Positions 8,574 to 16,714 of a DNA stretch of 64,000 bases are shown here, piece by piece. The notes below the pieces were generated by a model. That model did not search any database and was not told the DNA's origin. It worked only from the letters and a program-made list of their open reading frames with translations. The stretch is from GCA-002733465 sp039969155 (GTDB taxonomy: Bacteria > Pseudomonadota > Gammaproteobacteria > Enterobacterales > Kangiellaceae). The position numbers and the translations under genes are program-made. The stretch's first letter is position 1. Every line of letters starts with the position of its first letter. The DNA lies in contig JBDVOJ010000095.1 of NCBI GenBank assembly GCA_039969155.1, forward strand, positions 124,001 through 188,000. The letters run 5' to 3'.

Positions 8574-9506
8574 ATGGCACGCTTTCATTACACATCATTT
8601 GATCCAATACTTCCCTGGGAGAAAAACTCGGAGGAGTATTCGCGCTTTATCAAAATCTTGTTGGCTTGTTTGGTATTCGCCATCTTGGTCACTAGTATTG
8701 TTCCATTTTTGGAAGTTGAAGAGATTGATCGAAGCAAACGCACAACCATTCCACCGCGATTGGTTAAGATGGTACTCGAACAGAAAAAAGTAGTAGAGCC
8801 ACCACCTCCGCCAATTGTTAAAGAAGAAGAGAAAGAGCCAGAAAAAGAACCTGAGAAAGAGCCCGAAAAAGAACCTGAAAAGGTGAAGGAAGAACCTAAG
8901 CCAGTAGAGCCAACCGCAAAAGAGGTCGCTAAAAAACATATCGCCGTATTTGATGCGCTTGCTGACTTGCGAGATTTAAGCGACGTCGATGATTTAAAGA
9001 ATAATCAGTCGTTGAGCAATGATACTGGTAAAGCTGCCGAAGTGACGCGTTCACTAATTACCAAAAAGGCGACACAAGGTAGTGGGGGTATTAAAGTTGC
9101 TTCAGCTAGTAAATCGTCTGGCGTAGGCACTCTTAGAGGGCAAAATAAAACCAAGGTCACCAGTGATATTGGAACAGCAGTGGAGAACACAAAACGTAAG
9201 GCTAAAGACGGCAGCTCAAAGCGAAGTGACGAGAATATTCAGTTAGTTTTTGAAAAGAGTAAGCCAGCGATTTTTGCGCTTTATCACCGCGCTTTAAGAA
9301 AGAACCCTGCATTACAAGGTCGGGTCGTATTTAGATTATCGATCGCACCGAGCGGACAGGTGACCAAATGTAGTGTTGATTCGAGTGAAATCGATGACCC
9401 AGCATTACTAAAACGATTAGTCGCTAAAATCAAACGTATCAATTTTGGTGCTCAAAATGTTGCTGAATGGAATGATACTTATCTGATCAACTTCCTACCG
9501 AGTTAA
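8574..9506 (+). CDS. TonB/AgmX-like energy transducer
   Basis: A 310-residue protein with a cytoplasmic tail, one membrane helix (about 28-46), and a Pro/Glu/Lys-rich region with PPPPP and four EPEK units (residues 88-103). A long linker follows, then a C-terminal domain (about 225-310) of AgmX/PglI/TonB-C type: FEKSKPAIFALYHRALRKN, GRVVFRLSIAPSGQVTKCSV and a closing FLPS. Such proteins span the periplasm and pass force from an ExbB/ExbD motor to outer-membrane partners. It directly follows the ExbD genes. The target in this organism is unknown; the TPR lipoproteins upstream are the obvious candidates. Confidence 0.87.
   Translation: MARFHYTSFDPILPWEKNSEEYSRFIKILLACLVFAILVTSIVPFLEVEEIDRSKRTTIPPRLVKMVLEQKKVVEPPPPPIVKEEEKEPEKEPEKEPEKEPEKVKEEPKPVEPTAKEVAKKHIAVFDALADLRDLSDVDDLKNNQSLSNDTGKAAEVTRSLITKKATQGSGGIKVASASKSSGVGTLRGQNKTKVTSDIGTAVENTKRKAKDGSSKRSDENIQLVFEKSKPAIFALYHRALRKNPALQGRVVFRLSIAPSGQVTKCSVDSSEIDDPALLKRLVAKIKRINFGAQNVAEWNDTYLINFLPS
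8835..8882 (+). repeat. Four tandem 12-bp units coding EPEK
   Basis: Four consecutive units encode Glu-Pro-Glu-Lys inside the TonB/AgmX-like gene. The copies vary at third positions (gaa/gag, cct/ccc/cca), so they are not a very recent slippage product, but the unit number could vary between strains. Such charged Pro repeats act as a stiff periplasm-spanning rod in TonB-like proteins. Confidence 0.85.
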
Positions 9507-9517
9507 ATCCACTTAAT

Positions 9518-9542
9518 CCGCTTTCATCTTGCATGGAAGCGG
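9518..9542 (+). terminator. Hairpin after the AgmX-like gene
   Basis: CCGCTT and AAGCGG, with further CAT/ATG pairing inside, form a stem-loop just after the stop. No clear T-run follows on either strand, so termination would have to be weak or of another kind. Confidence 0.35.
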
Positions 9543-9652
9543 CGATATCCAATCTGTAGTAAAATATCATTCGAGCTCTTTAGTTGCTGTTGTTTGCGAT
9601 TTTTGCTCTAACCTATTTGTCGATCTTCAACTAGTCGCGGAGTGTACAATCT

Positions 9653-10618
9653 GTGAAATCAATTAGCCTGATATTACTACTAACCTTTAGTTTAGAGTTA
9701 CATGCAGAGTGGTATCAAAAATCATTTGATGTCATGGGGACTAGAGCGAAAGTAGAATTTGAGAGTAACTCGCCCGAACTCGCTAGCCAATTGCTTGAAA
9801 ATGTAGTGTTGGAGATGAACCGAGTAGACAAGCTTATGAGTCCTTATAAACCGAATAGTGAGCTTTCGATACTAAATAAAAACGCCGCCAAGGGATACGT
9901 CAAAATATCACAGGAACTTTTCGACCTCTTGAAAAAATCTGAAGAGTACTCAAAGCTAACTGGTGGAGCGTTTGATGTGACGTTTTCCAGTGTAGGCTAC
10001 CTTTATGATTATCGAAAGCAATCAAAACCAGACGCGGGAACTATTGAATCGCTTAAATCATCAATCAACTTCAAGAGTATCCAATTAAAACCTGACGCGA
10101 CCGAGGTTAAATTTCTAGATGAAAATACCAAAATAGACCTTGGTGGGATTGCTAAAGGTCATGCCGTGGATCGGTGTATTGAATTACTGAAGCGCCATGG
10201 AATAAAAAACGCTTTTGTGAGTGCTGGTGGAGACAGTCGAGTGATAGGCAGTAAAGGTGATCGCTTGTGGTACATCGGGATAAAGCACCCTAGGGATGAA
10301 CAAAAATTAATTGTTAATATGCCGTTGCAAGAAGTCGCAATATCTACCTCTGGGGACTATGAGCGCTTCTTCGAAAAAGATGGGGTGCGTTATCATCATA
10401 TTATCGACCCTAAGACAGGCGATTCAGCTAGAAACTCGCAAAGCGTTACAATTCTTGCGGATAGCTCTGTCGATGCTGATGCTCTCTCGACGAGTATTTT
10501 TATTCTCGGCGCAGAAAAAGGAATGGCTTTGGTAAATCAACTACCTAATGTCTCAGCAGTTATCATTGATAAACAGGGCAAAATGACGTTTTCGGATGAT
10601 CTAACAGGAGCTAACTGA
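9653..10618 (+). CDS. apbE: ApbE-type FAD:protein FMN transferase
   Basis: A 321-residue protein, GTG start, with a signal peptide (SLILLLTFSLELHAEW) but no lipobox Cys. Family hallmarks are visible: MGTRAKVEF near the N-terminus, DLGGIAKGHAVDR in the middle, HHIIDPKTG, and near the C-terminus DALSTSIFILG. ApbE moves FMN from FAD onto a Thr of target proteins such as NqrB/NqrC/RnfG in the periplasm. No target protein is encoded next to it. It lies 147 bp behind the AgmX-like gene on the same strand, so it may or may not belong to that locus. Classic ApbE is a lipoprotein; this one appears soluble. Confidence 0.92.
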   Translation: MKSISLILLLTFSLELHAEWYQKSFDVMGTRAKVEFESNSPELASQLLENVVLEMNRVDKLMSPYKPNSELSILNKNAAKGYVKISQELFDLLKKSEEYSKLTGGAFDVTFSSVGYLYDYRKQSKPDAGTIESLKSSINFKSIQLKPDATEVKFLDENTKIDLGGIAKGHAVDRCIELLKRHGIKNAFVSAGGDSRVIGSKGDRLWYIGIKHPRDEQKLIVNMPLQEVAISTSGDYERFFEKDGVRYHHIIDPKTGDSARNSQSVTILADSSVDADALSTSIFILGAEKGMALVNQLPNVSAVIIDKQGKMTFSDDLTGAN

Positions 10619-10752
10619 TTGAAAATTGGACATGTTTTGCCCACAATTACGGATTTTTGCTGATTTAAACGCATTTTGGCTTGAATAAGGTTGGTTAGCC
10701 AATATAGTTGGATTATCATTCAGCTATCTCTATTAACAGAATACTTGATGGT

Positions 10753-12018
10753 ATGATTCGATTTCTTTCAATTTTAGCGCTTCTTAGCTGTCTAAGCTTT
10801 TGCTTCCAAGCCAATGCCGTCGAAGTACGAGACCTTTATCTCGTTAAGCTGCCGGTTGCTCAGCAAGGTCGAACGGTACTTTGGAACGCATCCCTTAAGG
10901 GGTTTAAAGAAGTTTTGGTGCGCAAAAGTGGCTCCTCTGAAATTCTTAGAAGCCCAGAAGTCCAAAGGGCTTACCGCAAAGTAACTAGCTATTTACAGCG
11001 TTTTGAATATGCCAGCCAAGAAGACAATTCTGAATTTCCATATGAAATTGCACTTTATTTCGAACCAAGGCTAATCGACAGCTTAATCCAAGAGGCCAAA
11101 ATGCCACTTTGGGGTAGTAACCGTCCGTTGACCATAATATGGCTCGCCGTTGAAGAAAATTTTGAGCGCAAGGTTGTTCTAGAGTCAGAAGAAGAACAAA
11201 GCCTTTATCCAGTACTAAAGGAAAATGCTGTAAGACGTGGTTTGCCTATCATTATGCCATTAATGGATTTAGAAGATGAATTAGCTGTATCGATTAGCGA
11301 TATTTGGGGACGTTTTCCCTCGACGATAAAACAAGCCTCAATAAGATACCCTTCCGATGTAGTGATGTATGGACGTATTAATCAAGTCGGTGAGACTTGG
11401 CAAGGAAAGTTTGGCTACATTAATCAAGATCAAGAAGTCGCATTCGACGCATTAGGCGAAAGCCAACATGAAGTTATTGCTAATATGATGGACACACTGG
11501 CAGATCGTCTTTGCGATAAATACTGTGTCGTTCAAGAAATAGGTCAAAAAAATGAGCTACTGATTAACGTTACTGATATTAGTAATTTTAAACAATTCAA
11601 AGCCGCTGAAAATTATCTCTCCGATTTATCATCTGTGAATAAGGTCGAAGTGATCAAGATAACCAAATATGATGTGCTATTTAAACTCACATTGTTAGGC
11701 CAAATTAATTCGACCGTCGAAGGAATTGCACTCAGTCAAAAAATGATAGCGGTTGAGCCACCCGAAGAAATACAACAAGAGCCATCTAATCCTAACGAAG
11801 AAGGTTTGCTCGAACAACAAGGCCTGGCTGTTTCAGACGAATTTAATACCAATCCTGATTCGCAAACTTTGGACAACATACAAAGTGATTTGGATGTAGA
11901 AGGGGAGTTAGGAGAACAATCTGAGGGTGAAACCAATCAGTTAACCACTGAAGAAACTGAAAAACTCAAACAGCTTACGCCCAATATAAAAACACTTTAT
12001 TATCGGTGGATAGGTTGA
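10753..12018 (+). CDS. DUF2066 family exported protein
   Basis: About 421 residues. The ATG at 10753 is preferred over an upstream in-frame TTG (10708) because it puts the signal peptide (FLSILALLSCLSFCFQANA) at the N-terminus. The mature part begins VEVRDLYLVKLPVAQQGR, typical of DUF2066 proteins. The last 90 residues are Glu/Gln-rich and low in complexity. It overlaps the CDP-alcohol phosphatidyltransferase gene by 13 bp and precedes hda, an order seen in many gammaproteobacteria. Function of the family is unknown. Confidence 0.85.
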   Translation: MIRFLSILALLSCLSFCFQANAVEVRDLYLVKLPVAQQGRTVLWNASLKGFKEVLVRKSGSSEILRSPEVQRAYRKVTSYLQRFEYASQEDNSEFPYEIALYFEPRLIDSLIQEAKMPLWGSNRPLTIIWLAVEENFERKVVLESEEEQSLYPVLKENAVRRGLPIIMPLMDLEDELAVSISDIWGRFPSTIKQASIRYPSDVVMYGRINQVGETWQGKFGYINQDQEVAFDALGESQHEVIANMMDTLADRLCDKYCVVQEIGQKNELLINVTDISNFKQFKAAENYLSDLSSVNKVEVIKITKYDVLFKLTLLGQINSTVEGIALSQKMIAVEPPEEIQQEPSNPNEEGLLEQQGLAVSDEFNTNPDSQTLDNIQSDLDVEGELGEQSEGETNQLTTEETEKLKQLTPNIKTLYYRWIG

Positions 12019-12602
12019 ACTGGAATCAACTGCCTAATGTAATCACTTCTCTCAGGCTATTGTTGCTTGTGCCGTTAGCATTTTATCTAACAGTACAAGA
12101 TTATCGGCTGTCATTATTGATATTCTTTGTTGCAGGAGTATCTGATGCGCTCGATGGATTCTTAGCTAAGCGCTACAACTGGGTTAGCCGATTTGGAAGC
12201 ATTTTGGATCCTATCGCGGATAAAGCGTTATTAGTACTAACCATGGCGCTGTTAACAGTCAACCAAAAAATAAGTTTGATTTTGTTCGTGTTAGTCGCGT
12301 TGAGAGACATCTATATAGTTCTTGGAGCTTATATTTTTTATAAAAAGATAGGTCCATTTAATATGCAACCGAGCCTTATTTCTAAGTTAAATACCTTTGT
12401 TCAAATACTATTGGTTGTGGCAATTTTAGTTTCGTTAGGCTATCGAGCTTTGCCTGAACTTGCGATACAGGTCTTTACTTATTCTGTTTACTTTACTGTC
12501 ATTGCCAGTGCTATTAATTACACCTTGGTGTGGGGAAGAAAATTCAAATTGGAACTTCAAAAACAGAATCACCAATCATCTCAATCAGATAGCAATCAAT
12601 AG
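12006..12602 (+). CDS. CDP-alcohol phosphatidyltransferase family protein
   Basis: A 198-residue membrane protein with the catalytic signature of the family: DALDGFLAKR followed by GSILDPIAD, giving the DxxDG...G...D...D metal-binding pattern (about residues 40-65). Several hydrophobic helices follow. The family makes phospholipids such as phosphatidylglycerol phosphate from CDP-diacylglycerol. The gene lies between DUF2066 and hda, the position of the second PgsA-like paralogue of gammaproteobacteria, so the substrate should not be assumed to be glycerol phosphate. Start taken as GTG inside the upstream gene; a TTG three codons later is possible. Confidence 0.88.
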   Translation: MDRLNWNQLPNVITSLRLLLLVPLAFYLTVQDYRLSLLIFFVAGVSDALDGFLAKRYNWVSRFGSILDPIADKALLVLTMALLTVNQKISLILFVLVALRDIYIVLGAYIFYKKIGPFNMQPSLISKLNTFVQILLVVAILVSLGYRALPELAIQVFTYSVYFTVIASAINYTLVWGRKFKLELQKQNHQSSQSDSNQ

Positions 12603-12610
12603 CAGATAAT

Positions 12611-13294
12611 ATGTTTCAATTGCCTCTTGATATTCATTTGGATGATTCGGCTCGGTTGGATAACTTCTATTTTGGAGATAATGCCCAACTAGTCAAACGA
12701 CTCGAAGATCTGAAAGATAATAACCAAGGTTTTTATTTTGTGTGGGGTAACCAAACAGTCGGAAAATCTCATTTGGCACAGGCTATTTGCAGAGAGTTAT
12801 CTGAGCAACAAAAAGTAGCGGTATACATTCCCCTTGAGAATCAAGATTTGAGACCTGAAGTGTTAGACGGGCTCGAGTTTGCTGATTTGGTCTGTTTGGA
12901 CGCATTTGAATCAATTGCCGGTGACGCTGAATGGGAAGTGGCAGTTTTTGATTTGTTTAATCGAATAAAGCTCAGTGAAAAAAACTTACTTATTTTTAGC
13001 GCAACTCCTATAGCTTCCTTATCAGTAGCATTAGCTGATTTACGTTCTAGGCTGACTTCAATGGAAGTATATAAACTGAATTCATTAAGCCCCGATAATC
13101 AAATTGATTGTATTAAAACACTTGGTCAACATCGTGGACTGCAAATTAGTGACGAGGTCGCAAGCTTTTTGATGGTCAGGACGGAAAGAAATGTTGCAAA
13201 AATTGCCGATATGATTGAGAAGCTCGATCGGCAATCTCTGACCCATCAGAGAAAAATCACCATTCCGTTTGTGAAGCAAGTTTTATCCATATAA
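12611..13294 (+). CDS. hda: DnaA regulatory inactivator Hda
   Basis: A 227-residue AAA+ protein without the DNA-binding domain of DnaA. It begins MFQLPLDIHLDDSA, including the QLPL-type clamp-binding motif of Hda. The P-loop is GNQTVGKSHL (about residues 46-55), and the acidic strand is LVCLDAFE. Hda with the loaded sliding clamp stimulates ATP hydrolysis by DnaA and so limits replication to once per cycle. It lies 8 bp after the phosphatidyltransferase gene and probably shares its transcript. Confidence 0.94.
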   Translation: MFQLPLDIHLDDSARLDNFYFGDNAQLVKRLEDLKDNNQGFYFVWGNQTVGKSHLAQAICRELSEQQKVAVYIPLENQDLRPEVLDGLEFADLVCLDAFESIAGDAEWEVAVFDLFNRIKLSEKNLLIFSATPIASLSVALADLRSRLTSMEVYKLNSLSPDNQIDCIKTLGQHRGLQISDEVASFLMVRTERNVAKIADMIEKLDRQSLTHQRKITIPFVKQVLSI

Positions 13295-13335
13295 AATTTT
13301 CTTGGGATGCTCTAAAAATAAACTAAATCTGAAAT

Positions 13336-13370
13336 AAAAAGCCGCTACAACTGTTAGCTGTTAAAGCGGC
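13336..13370 (-). terminator. Terminator of the acyl-CoA dehydrogenase gene
   Basis: GCCGCT (13341-13346) and AGCGGC (13365-13370) pair. On the minus strand the stem is followed by TTTTTATTTC, as expected for an intrinsic terminator of the leftward acyl-CoA dehydrogenase gene. It may also act on hda from the other side, more weakly. Confidence 0.7.
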
Positions 13371-13393
13371 AATTGTGCAGTTTTTTGTGAGTT

Positions 13394-15166
13394 TTAATTG
13401 ATCTCAAACTCAGTGCATTCCAAGTTACTATTGCCACTTAATATCGCAGCAGAGTGGGTTAATGTTCGAGGCAGTATTCTTGCTGTGTAAAAGTTTAATA
13501 CTTGCACTTTACTCATTTTAAACTCTTCAGGTTGATCACTCGATAATGCCACTTCGGCCATTTTTAATAATACATGTGCGACCGATACATAGCCGGAATA
13601 CATTAAAAAGTCGAAGGCCGCAGCACCAATTTCATCCATATTGGATTGAGCGGCTTGACCAATTTTTGCGGTTAGTTGCATCCACTCACCACACAGCGTC
13701 TCGATTTGTTTTGCTGCGGTGGAAAGTTGCTCATGATCGGACAAACTGCTAGCGTGTTGATTGATTTCATTAACCCAAGCACTGAGTGTTTTCGCATTAT
13801 CTCTAAGGATTTTTCGGCCTAATAAATCCAGCGCTTGAATGCCATTGGTACCTTCATAAATCATTGCAATTCTGGCATCTCTGACTTGTTGCTCTAGCTC
13901 CCATTCTGAAATATAGCCGTGTCCACCAAGCACTTGAACGGCATGGTTCGAGCATTCAAAACCAGTCTCAGACATAAAAGCTTTACAGATAGGTGTAAGA
14001 AGACCGAGTCGCGCTTCTATACTGCCATCTTTGTCGCCTTGATATTTTACTTGGTCAATTAATGTTGCCACGTAGAAGGCTAAACCACGACAACCTTCCA
14101 CTAAGGATTTTTGAGTGAGTAGCATTCGCTTAACATCAGGGTGAACAATGATTGGGTCGGCTGCTTTTTCAGGGTATTTGGGACCCGATAAAGCTCGCAT
14201 CTGCAATCGGTCTTTCGCATAATCTAATGAAGCTCCTCTAGACAGATCAGCGATAGCATATCCTTGTATGCCTGTAGCTAGTCTCGCTGAATTCATCATA
14301 GTAAACATGTAACTTAGGCCTTTATTTGGTTCACCGACCATGTAGCCAACAGATTCTTCGAAATTGATGACGCAAGTTGCCGATGCTTTGATCCCCATTT
14401 TATGCTCGATAGAGCCGCAATGAACTTGGTTATCTGTTTCAACTTGTTGTGTTGTGTTGAGAATTTTTGGAACCACAAATAGAGAAATTCCTTTGGTTCC
14501 CTCGGGCGCGTCTGGAAGACGTGCGAGTACTAAGTGAATGATGTTTTCTGACATATCGTGCTCACCAGCAGAGATAAAAATTTTTGTTCCACTGATTGCA
14601 TAACTGTTGTCATCTAATGGTTGAGCCTTCGTTTTTAGCATGCCCAGATCTGAACCACAATGAGCCTCAGTTAGACACATGGTTCCAGTCCATCGACCAT
14701 GAATTAAATTTGGTAAATACTTGTCTTTAAGTTCTGTGCTTCCGTGAGCGGAGAGCGCTGAAATGACTCCGTGAGTCAATCCTGGATACATACTCCAGGA
14801 AGTGTTAGCTGCTGCCGTCATTTCTCCGAGTGTAGTGGCCAGAGAGGGAGGTAAACCTTGCCCGCCATACTCTTTAGAAAATCCTAATGAGGCCCAACCG
14901 GCATCGCAGTAGTTTTGATAGGCTTGTTTAAATCCTTCAGGTGTTTTAACGCGACCTTGATCGAATATACAGCCTGTTTGATCGCCATAATGATTAAGCG
15001 GTGAAAGTTGTTGTTCAGCAAATTTTGCCGCCTCATCAATCACCGCGTTGACCAAGTCTTTATCAGCAGCTTCTTCTTGACCCAATTGTTGATATAGGTC
15101 GGTGACGTTTAGCCAGTCATGTAGAATAAATTTGATATCTTCGACAGGGGCTTGGTATTGAGGCAT
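13394..15166 (-). CDS. Acyl-CoA dehydrogenase, long (DmdC/AcdA-like) type
   Basis: A 590-residue FAD enzyme of the roughly 600-residue class that includes 3-methylmercaptopropionyl-CoA dehydrogenases. It has an N-terminal helical extension, then the usual fold: MCLTEAHCGSDLG for FAD/substrate contacts, GTKIFISAGEHDM, and near residue 430 IAMIYEGTNGIQALDLLGRK with the catalytic-type Glu. The last 130 residues are the extra C-terminal domain of this class. Reaction: alpha,beta-dehydrogenation of an acyl-CoA with electrons passed to ETF. The chain length or DMSP-related specificity cannot be read here. It is a single gene with its own terminator. Confidence 0.9.
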   Translation of the reverse strand: MPQYQAPVEDIKFILHDWLNVTDLYQQLGQEEAADKDLVNAVIDEAAKFAEQQLSPLNHYGDQTGCIFDQGRVKTPEGFKQAYQNYCDAGWASLGFSKEYGGQGLPPSLATTLGEMTAAANTSWSMYPGLTHGVISALSAHGSTELKDKYLPNLIHGRWTGTMCLTEAHCGSDLGMLKTKAQPLDDNSYAISGTKIFISAGEHDMSENIIHLVLARLPDAPEGTKGISLFVVPKILNTTQQVETDNQVHCGSIEHKMGIKASATCVINFEESVGYMVGEPNKGLSYMFTMMNSARLATGIQGYAIADLSRGASLDYAKDRLQMRALSGPKYPEKAADPIIVHPDVKRMLLTQKSLVEGCRGLAFYVATLIDQVKYQGDKDGSIEARLGLLTPICKAFMSETGFECSNHAVQVLGGHGYISEWELEQQVRDARIAMIYEGTNGIQALDLLGRKILRDNAKTLSAWVNEINQHASSLSDHEQLSTAAKQIETLCGEWMQLTAKIGQAAQSNMDEIGAAAFDFLMYSGYVSVAHVLLKMAEVALSSDQPEEFKMSKVQVLNFYTARILPRTLTHSAAILSGNSNLECTEFEIN

Positions 15167-15375
15167 GTGTAAATCTCCGAAAAAGCGTTACTTTGCTAAC
15201 TGGCTGTTGAAAAGCCGTCGGCTTTCAATTGTTTTTGTATTAAGAACACAATTTAACTGGTCAGACATGTTACGTCAAGCTAACCGTGATTTATTTTTTC
15301 TAGGCTATACGAGCCATTAGAATCGCTTTAAAATACCATTATACGTAGTTAACAAAATCTTAGATTGAGAGCAAA

Positions 15376-16149
15376 ATGCAGCAAGAGTTCGGTGGGACTC
15401 GACGGCTTTATTCGGAAAAAGGCGTTGAGCGACTAACAAATTCAAAAGTTCTGGTGATTGGCATTGGTGGTGTAGGTAGTTGGGTGGCCGAAGCATTAGC
15501 CCGCAGCGCGGTTGGCCATATTGTTTTGCTCGATCTCGATGATATTTGTGTCAGTAACACCAACCGCCAAGTCCACACTCTATCCAATACAGTTGGCCAA
15601 CTAAAAGTTGACGCTATGGCTGAGCGTCTGAAGTTAATTAACCCCGCTTGTCAGATTACAATTATTGCTGATTTCGTAAACCGGGATAATTTAGCAGAAA
15701 TGATCACAGACGATCTCGACTATGTAGTCGATGCGATAGATAACGCTCGAGTCAAGGCTGCAATCATCAAACATTGCAAACGGAACAAGATCAAAATCAT
15801 TACCGTTGGTGGAGCGGGAGCGCAAGTCGATCCACTTAAAATCCAAGTATCTGACTTAAGCCGTACTTGGCAAGATCCTTTATCGGCAAAAGTTCGCAAT
15901 GAGTTGCGCAGAAATCATGGATTTAGCAAAAATCCCAAACGACGCTTTGGAGTGGAGTGTGTTTATTCGACAGAACAACTGCTTTACCCTAATTCGGATG
16001 GTACCGTTGATTATCAAAAAAACAGTGGTGAAATTGCAGGAAAACTAGATTGTGCACAAGGCTTAGGCGCTAGTGTTGTGGTGACAGCGACGTTTGCAAT
16101 GGTTGCATCCTCGAGGGTAATCAACTGGCTAGCCAATAACGAAAAATAG
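15376..16149 (+). CDS. tcdA: tRNA threonylcarbamoyladenosine dehydratase TcdA
   Basis: A 257-residue member of the ThiF/E1-like family. It begins with RLYSEKGVERL, then the nucleotide-binding GIGGVGSWVAEALARSAVG (residues 28-46) and LDLDDICVSNTNRQ. The C-terminal part carries VEFGVECVYS-like and GLGASVVVTATF segments typical of CsdL/TcdA. It uses ATP to cyclise t6A37 of ANN-decoding tRNAs to ct6A. It is transcribed away from the acyl-CoA dehydrogenase gene, with about 210 bp of shared upstream region. Confidence 0.92.
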   Translation: MQQEFGGTRRLYSEKGVERLTNSKVLVIGIGGVGSWVAEALARSAVGHIVLLDLDDICVSNTNRQVHTLSNTVGQLKVDAMAERLKLINPACQITIIADFVNRDNLAEMITDDLDYVVDAIDNARVKAAIIKHCKRNKIKIITVGGAGAQVDPLKIQVSDLSRTWQDPLSAKVRNELRRNHGFSKNPKRRFGVECVYSTEQLLYPNSDGTVDYQKNSGEIAGKLDCAQGLGASVVVTATFAMVASSRVINWLANNEK

Positions 16150-16266
16150 CTTCAATCAAGTGATTTCAATGCGAAAATAGTATTGTGCTGTTTGTGTCAG
16201 TTTAAGCGCGAGTTAATCTGGACAAGCTAAAAAGTGCTGCCTTGTTTAGCTATAAACTTTGGGCCG

Positions 16267-16467
16267 TTAATGCCTTAGAGTCGGGATATCGCCTGTCATA
16301 TTGATTTTTCTAATGTAGAGAACCAACTCATTTTCTGCTTCATTTTGAGAGCGAAAAGGACCGAGTTCTTCATGTTCTCTAGTAGTAAACCACCAACCTT
16401 CGCCAGTGTGGTAATATCTTTCCGACCTAAACCATGGTCGTGCAGCTTCTCCTGAACGTGTTCGCAT
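16267..16467 (-). CDS. Small DUF6316-like protein
   Basis: A 66-residue protein with pattern RTRSGEAARPWFRSERYY, GEGWWFTTREHEELGPF and, at the end, NELVLYIRKI. This matches small proteobacterial proteins that I associate with DUF6316; the name comes from recall. The aromatic core (W, WW, F) and conserved-looking GPF argue for a real gene. The start ATG follows an AAGG-containing stretch on the minus strand. An overlapping frame (16296-16493) is less protein-like. Function unknown. Confidence 0.65.
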   Translation of the reverse strand: MRTRSGEAARPWFRSERYYHTGEGWWFTTREHEELGPFRSQNEAENELVLYIRKINMTGDIPTLRH

Positions 16468-16714
16468 AGCCTTCTCCGGTGAAAAGTGTTCATTTAGTAT
16501 ACGCTAATTAGCGTCTCGCTAGCAAAATTCTCTAACAACTTCACTAATTCTGTCTGATTTCGTTATACAGGCGGCAAAACAAGCAATATTTATACAAACA
16601 ATTGGGATCCTTTGCTACTATTAACACTAGGGCAATTTATGCTTAAGTTTCTGAAAAATAACAACAATCTGAAGCTACTGAAATAGTTTAAGAAGAACCA
16701 CGGAAAAAGTCTTA

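Noticed and set aside
8595..8939. Phe-rich 114-residue frame antisense to the AgmX-like gene
   Set aside because: It is the reverse reading of the EPEK/PPPPP-coding repeat, has extreme composition and no ribosome site.
3..9506. Calling the first locus a gliding-motility system
   Set aside because: Only the motor-type proteins resemble Agl/Glt. The TPR proteins cannot be matched to individual Glt parts by reading alone, and no motility gene lies nearby.
10708..10752. TTG start 15 codons upstream for the DUF2066 gene
   Set aside because: It would put polar residues ahead of the signal peptide; the ATG at 10753 gives a normal one.
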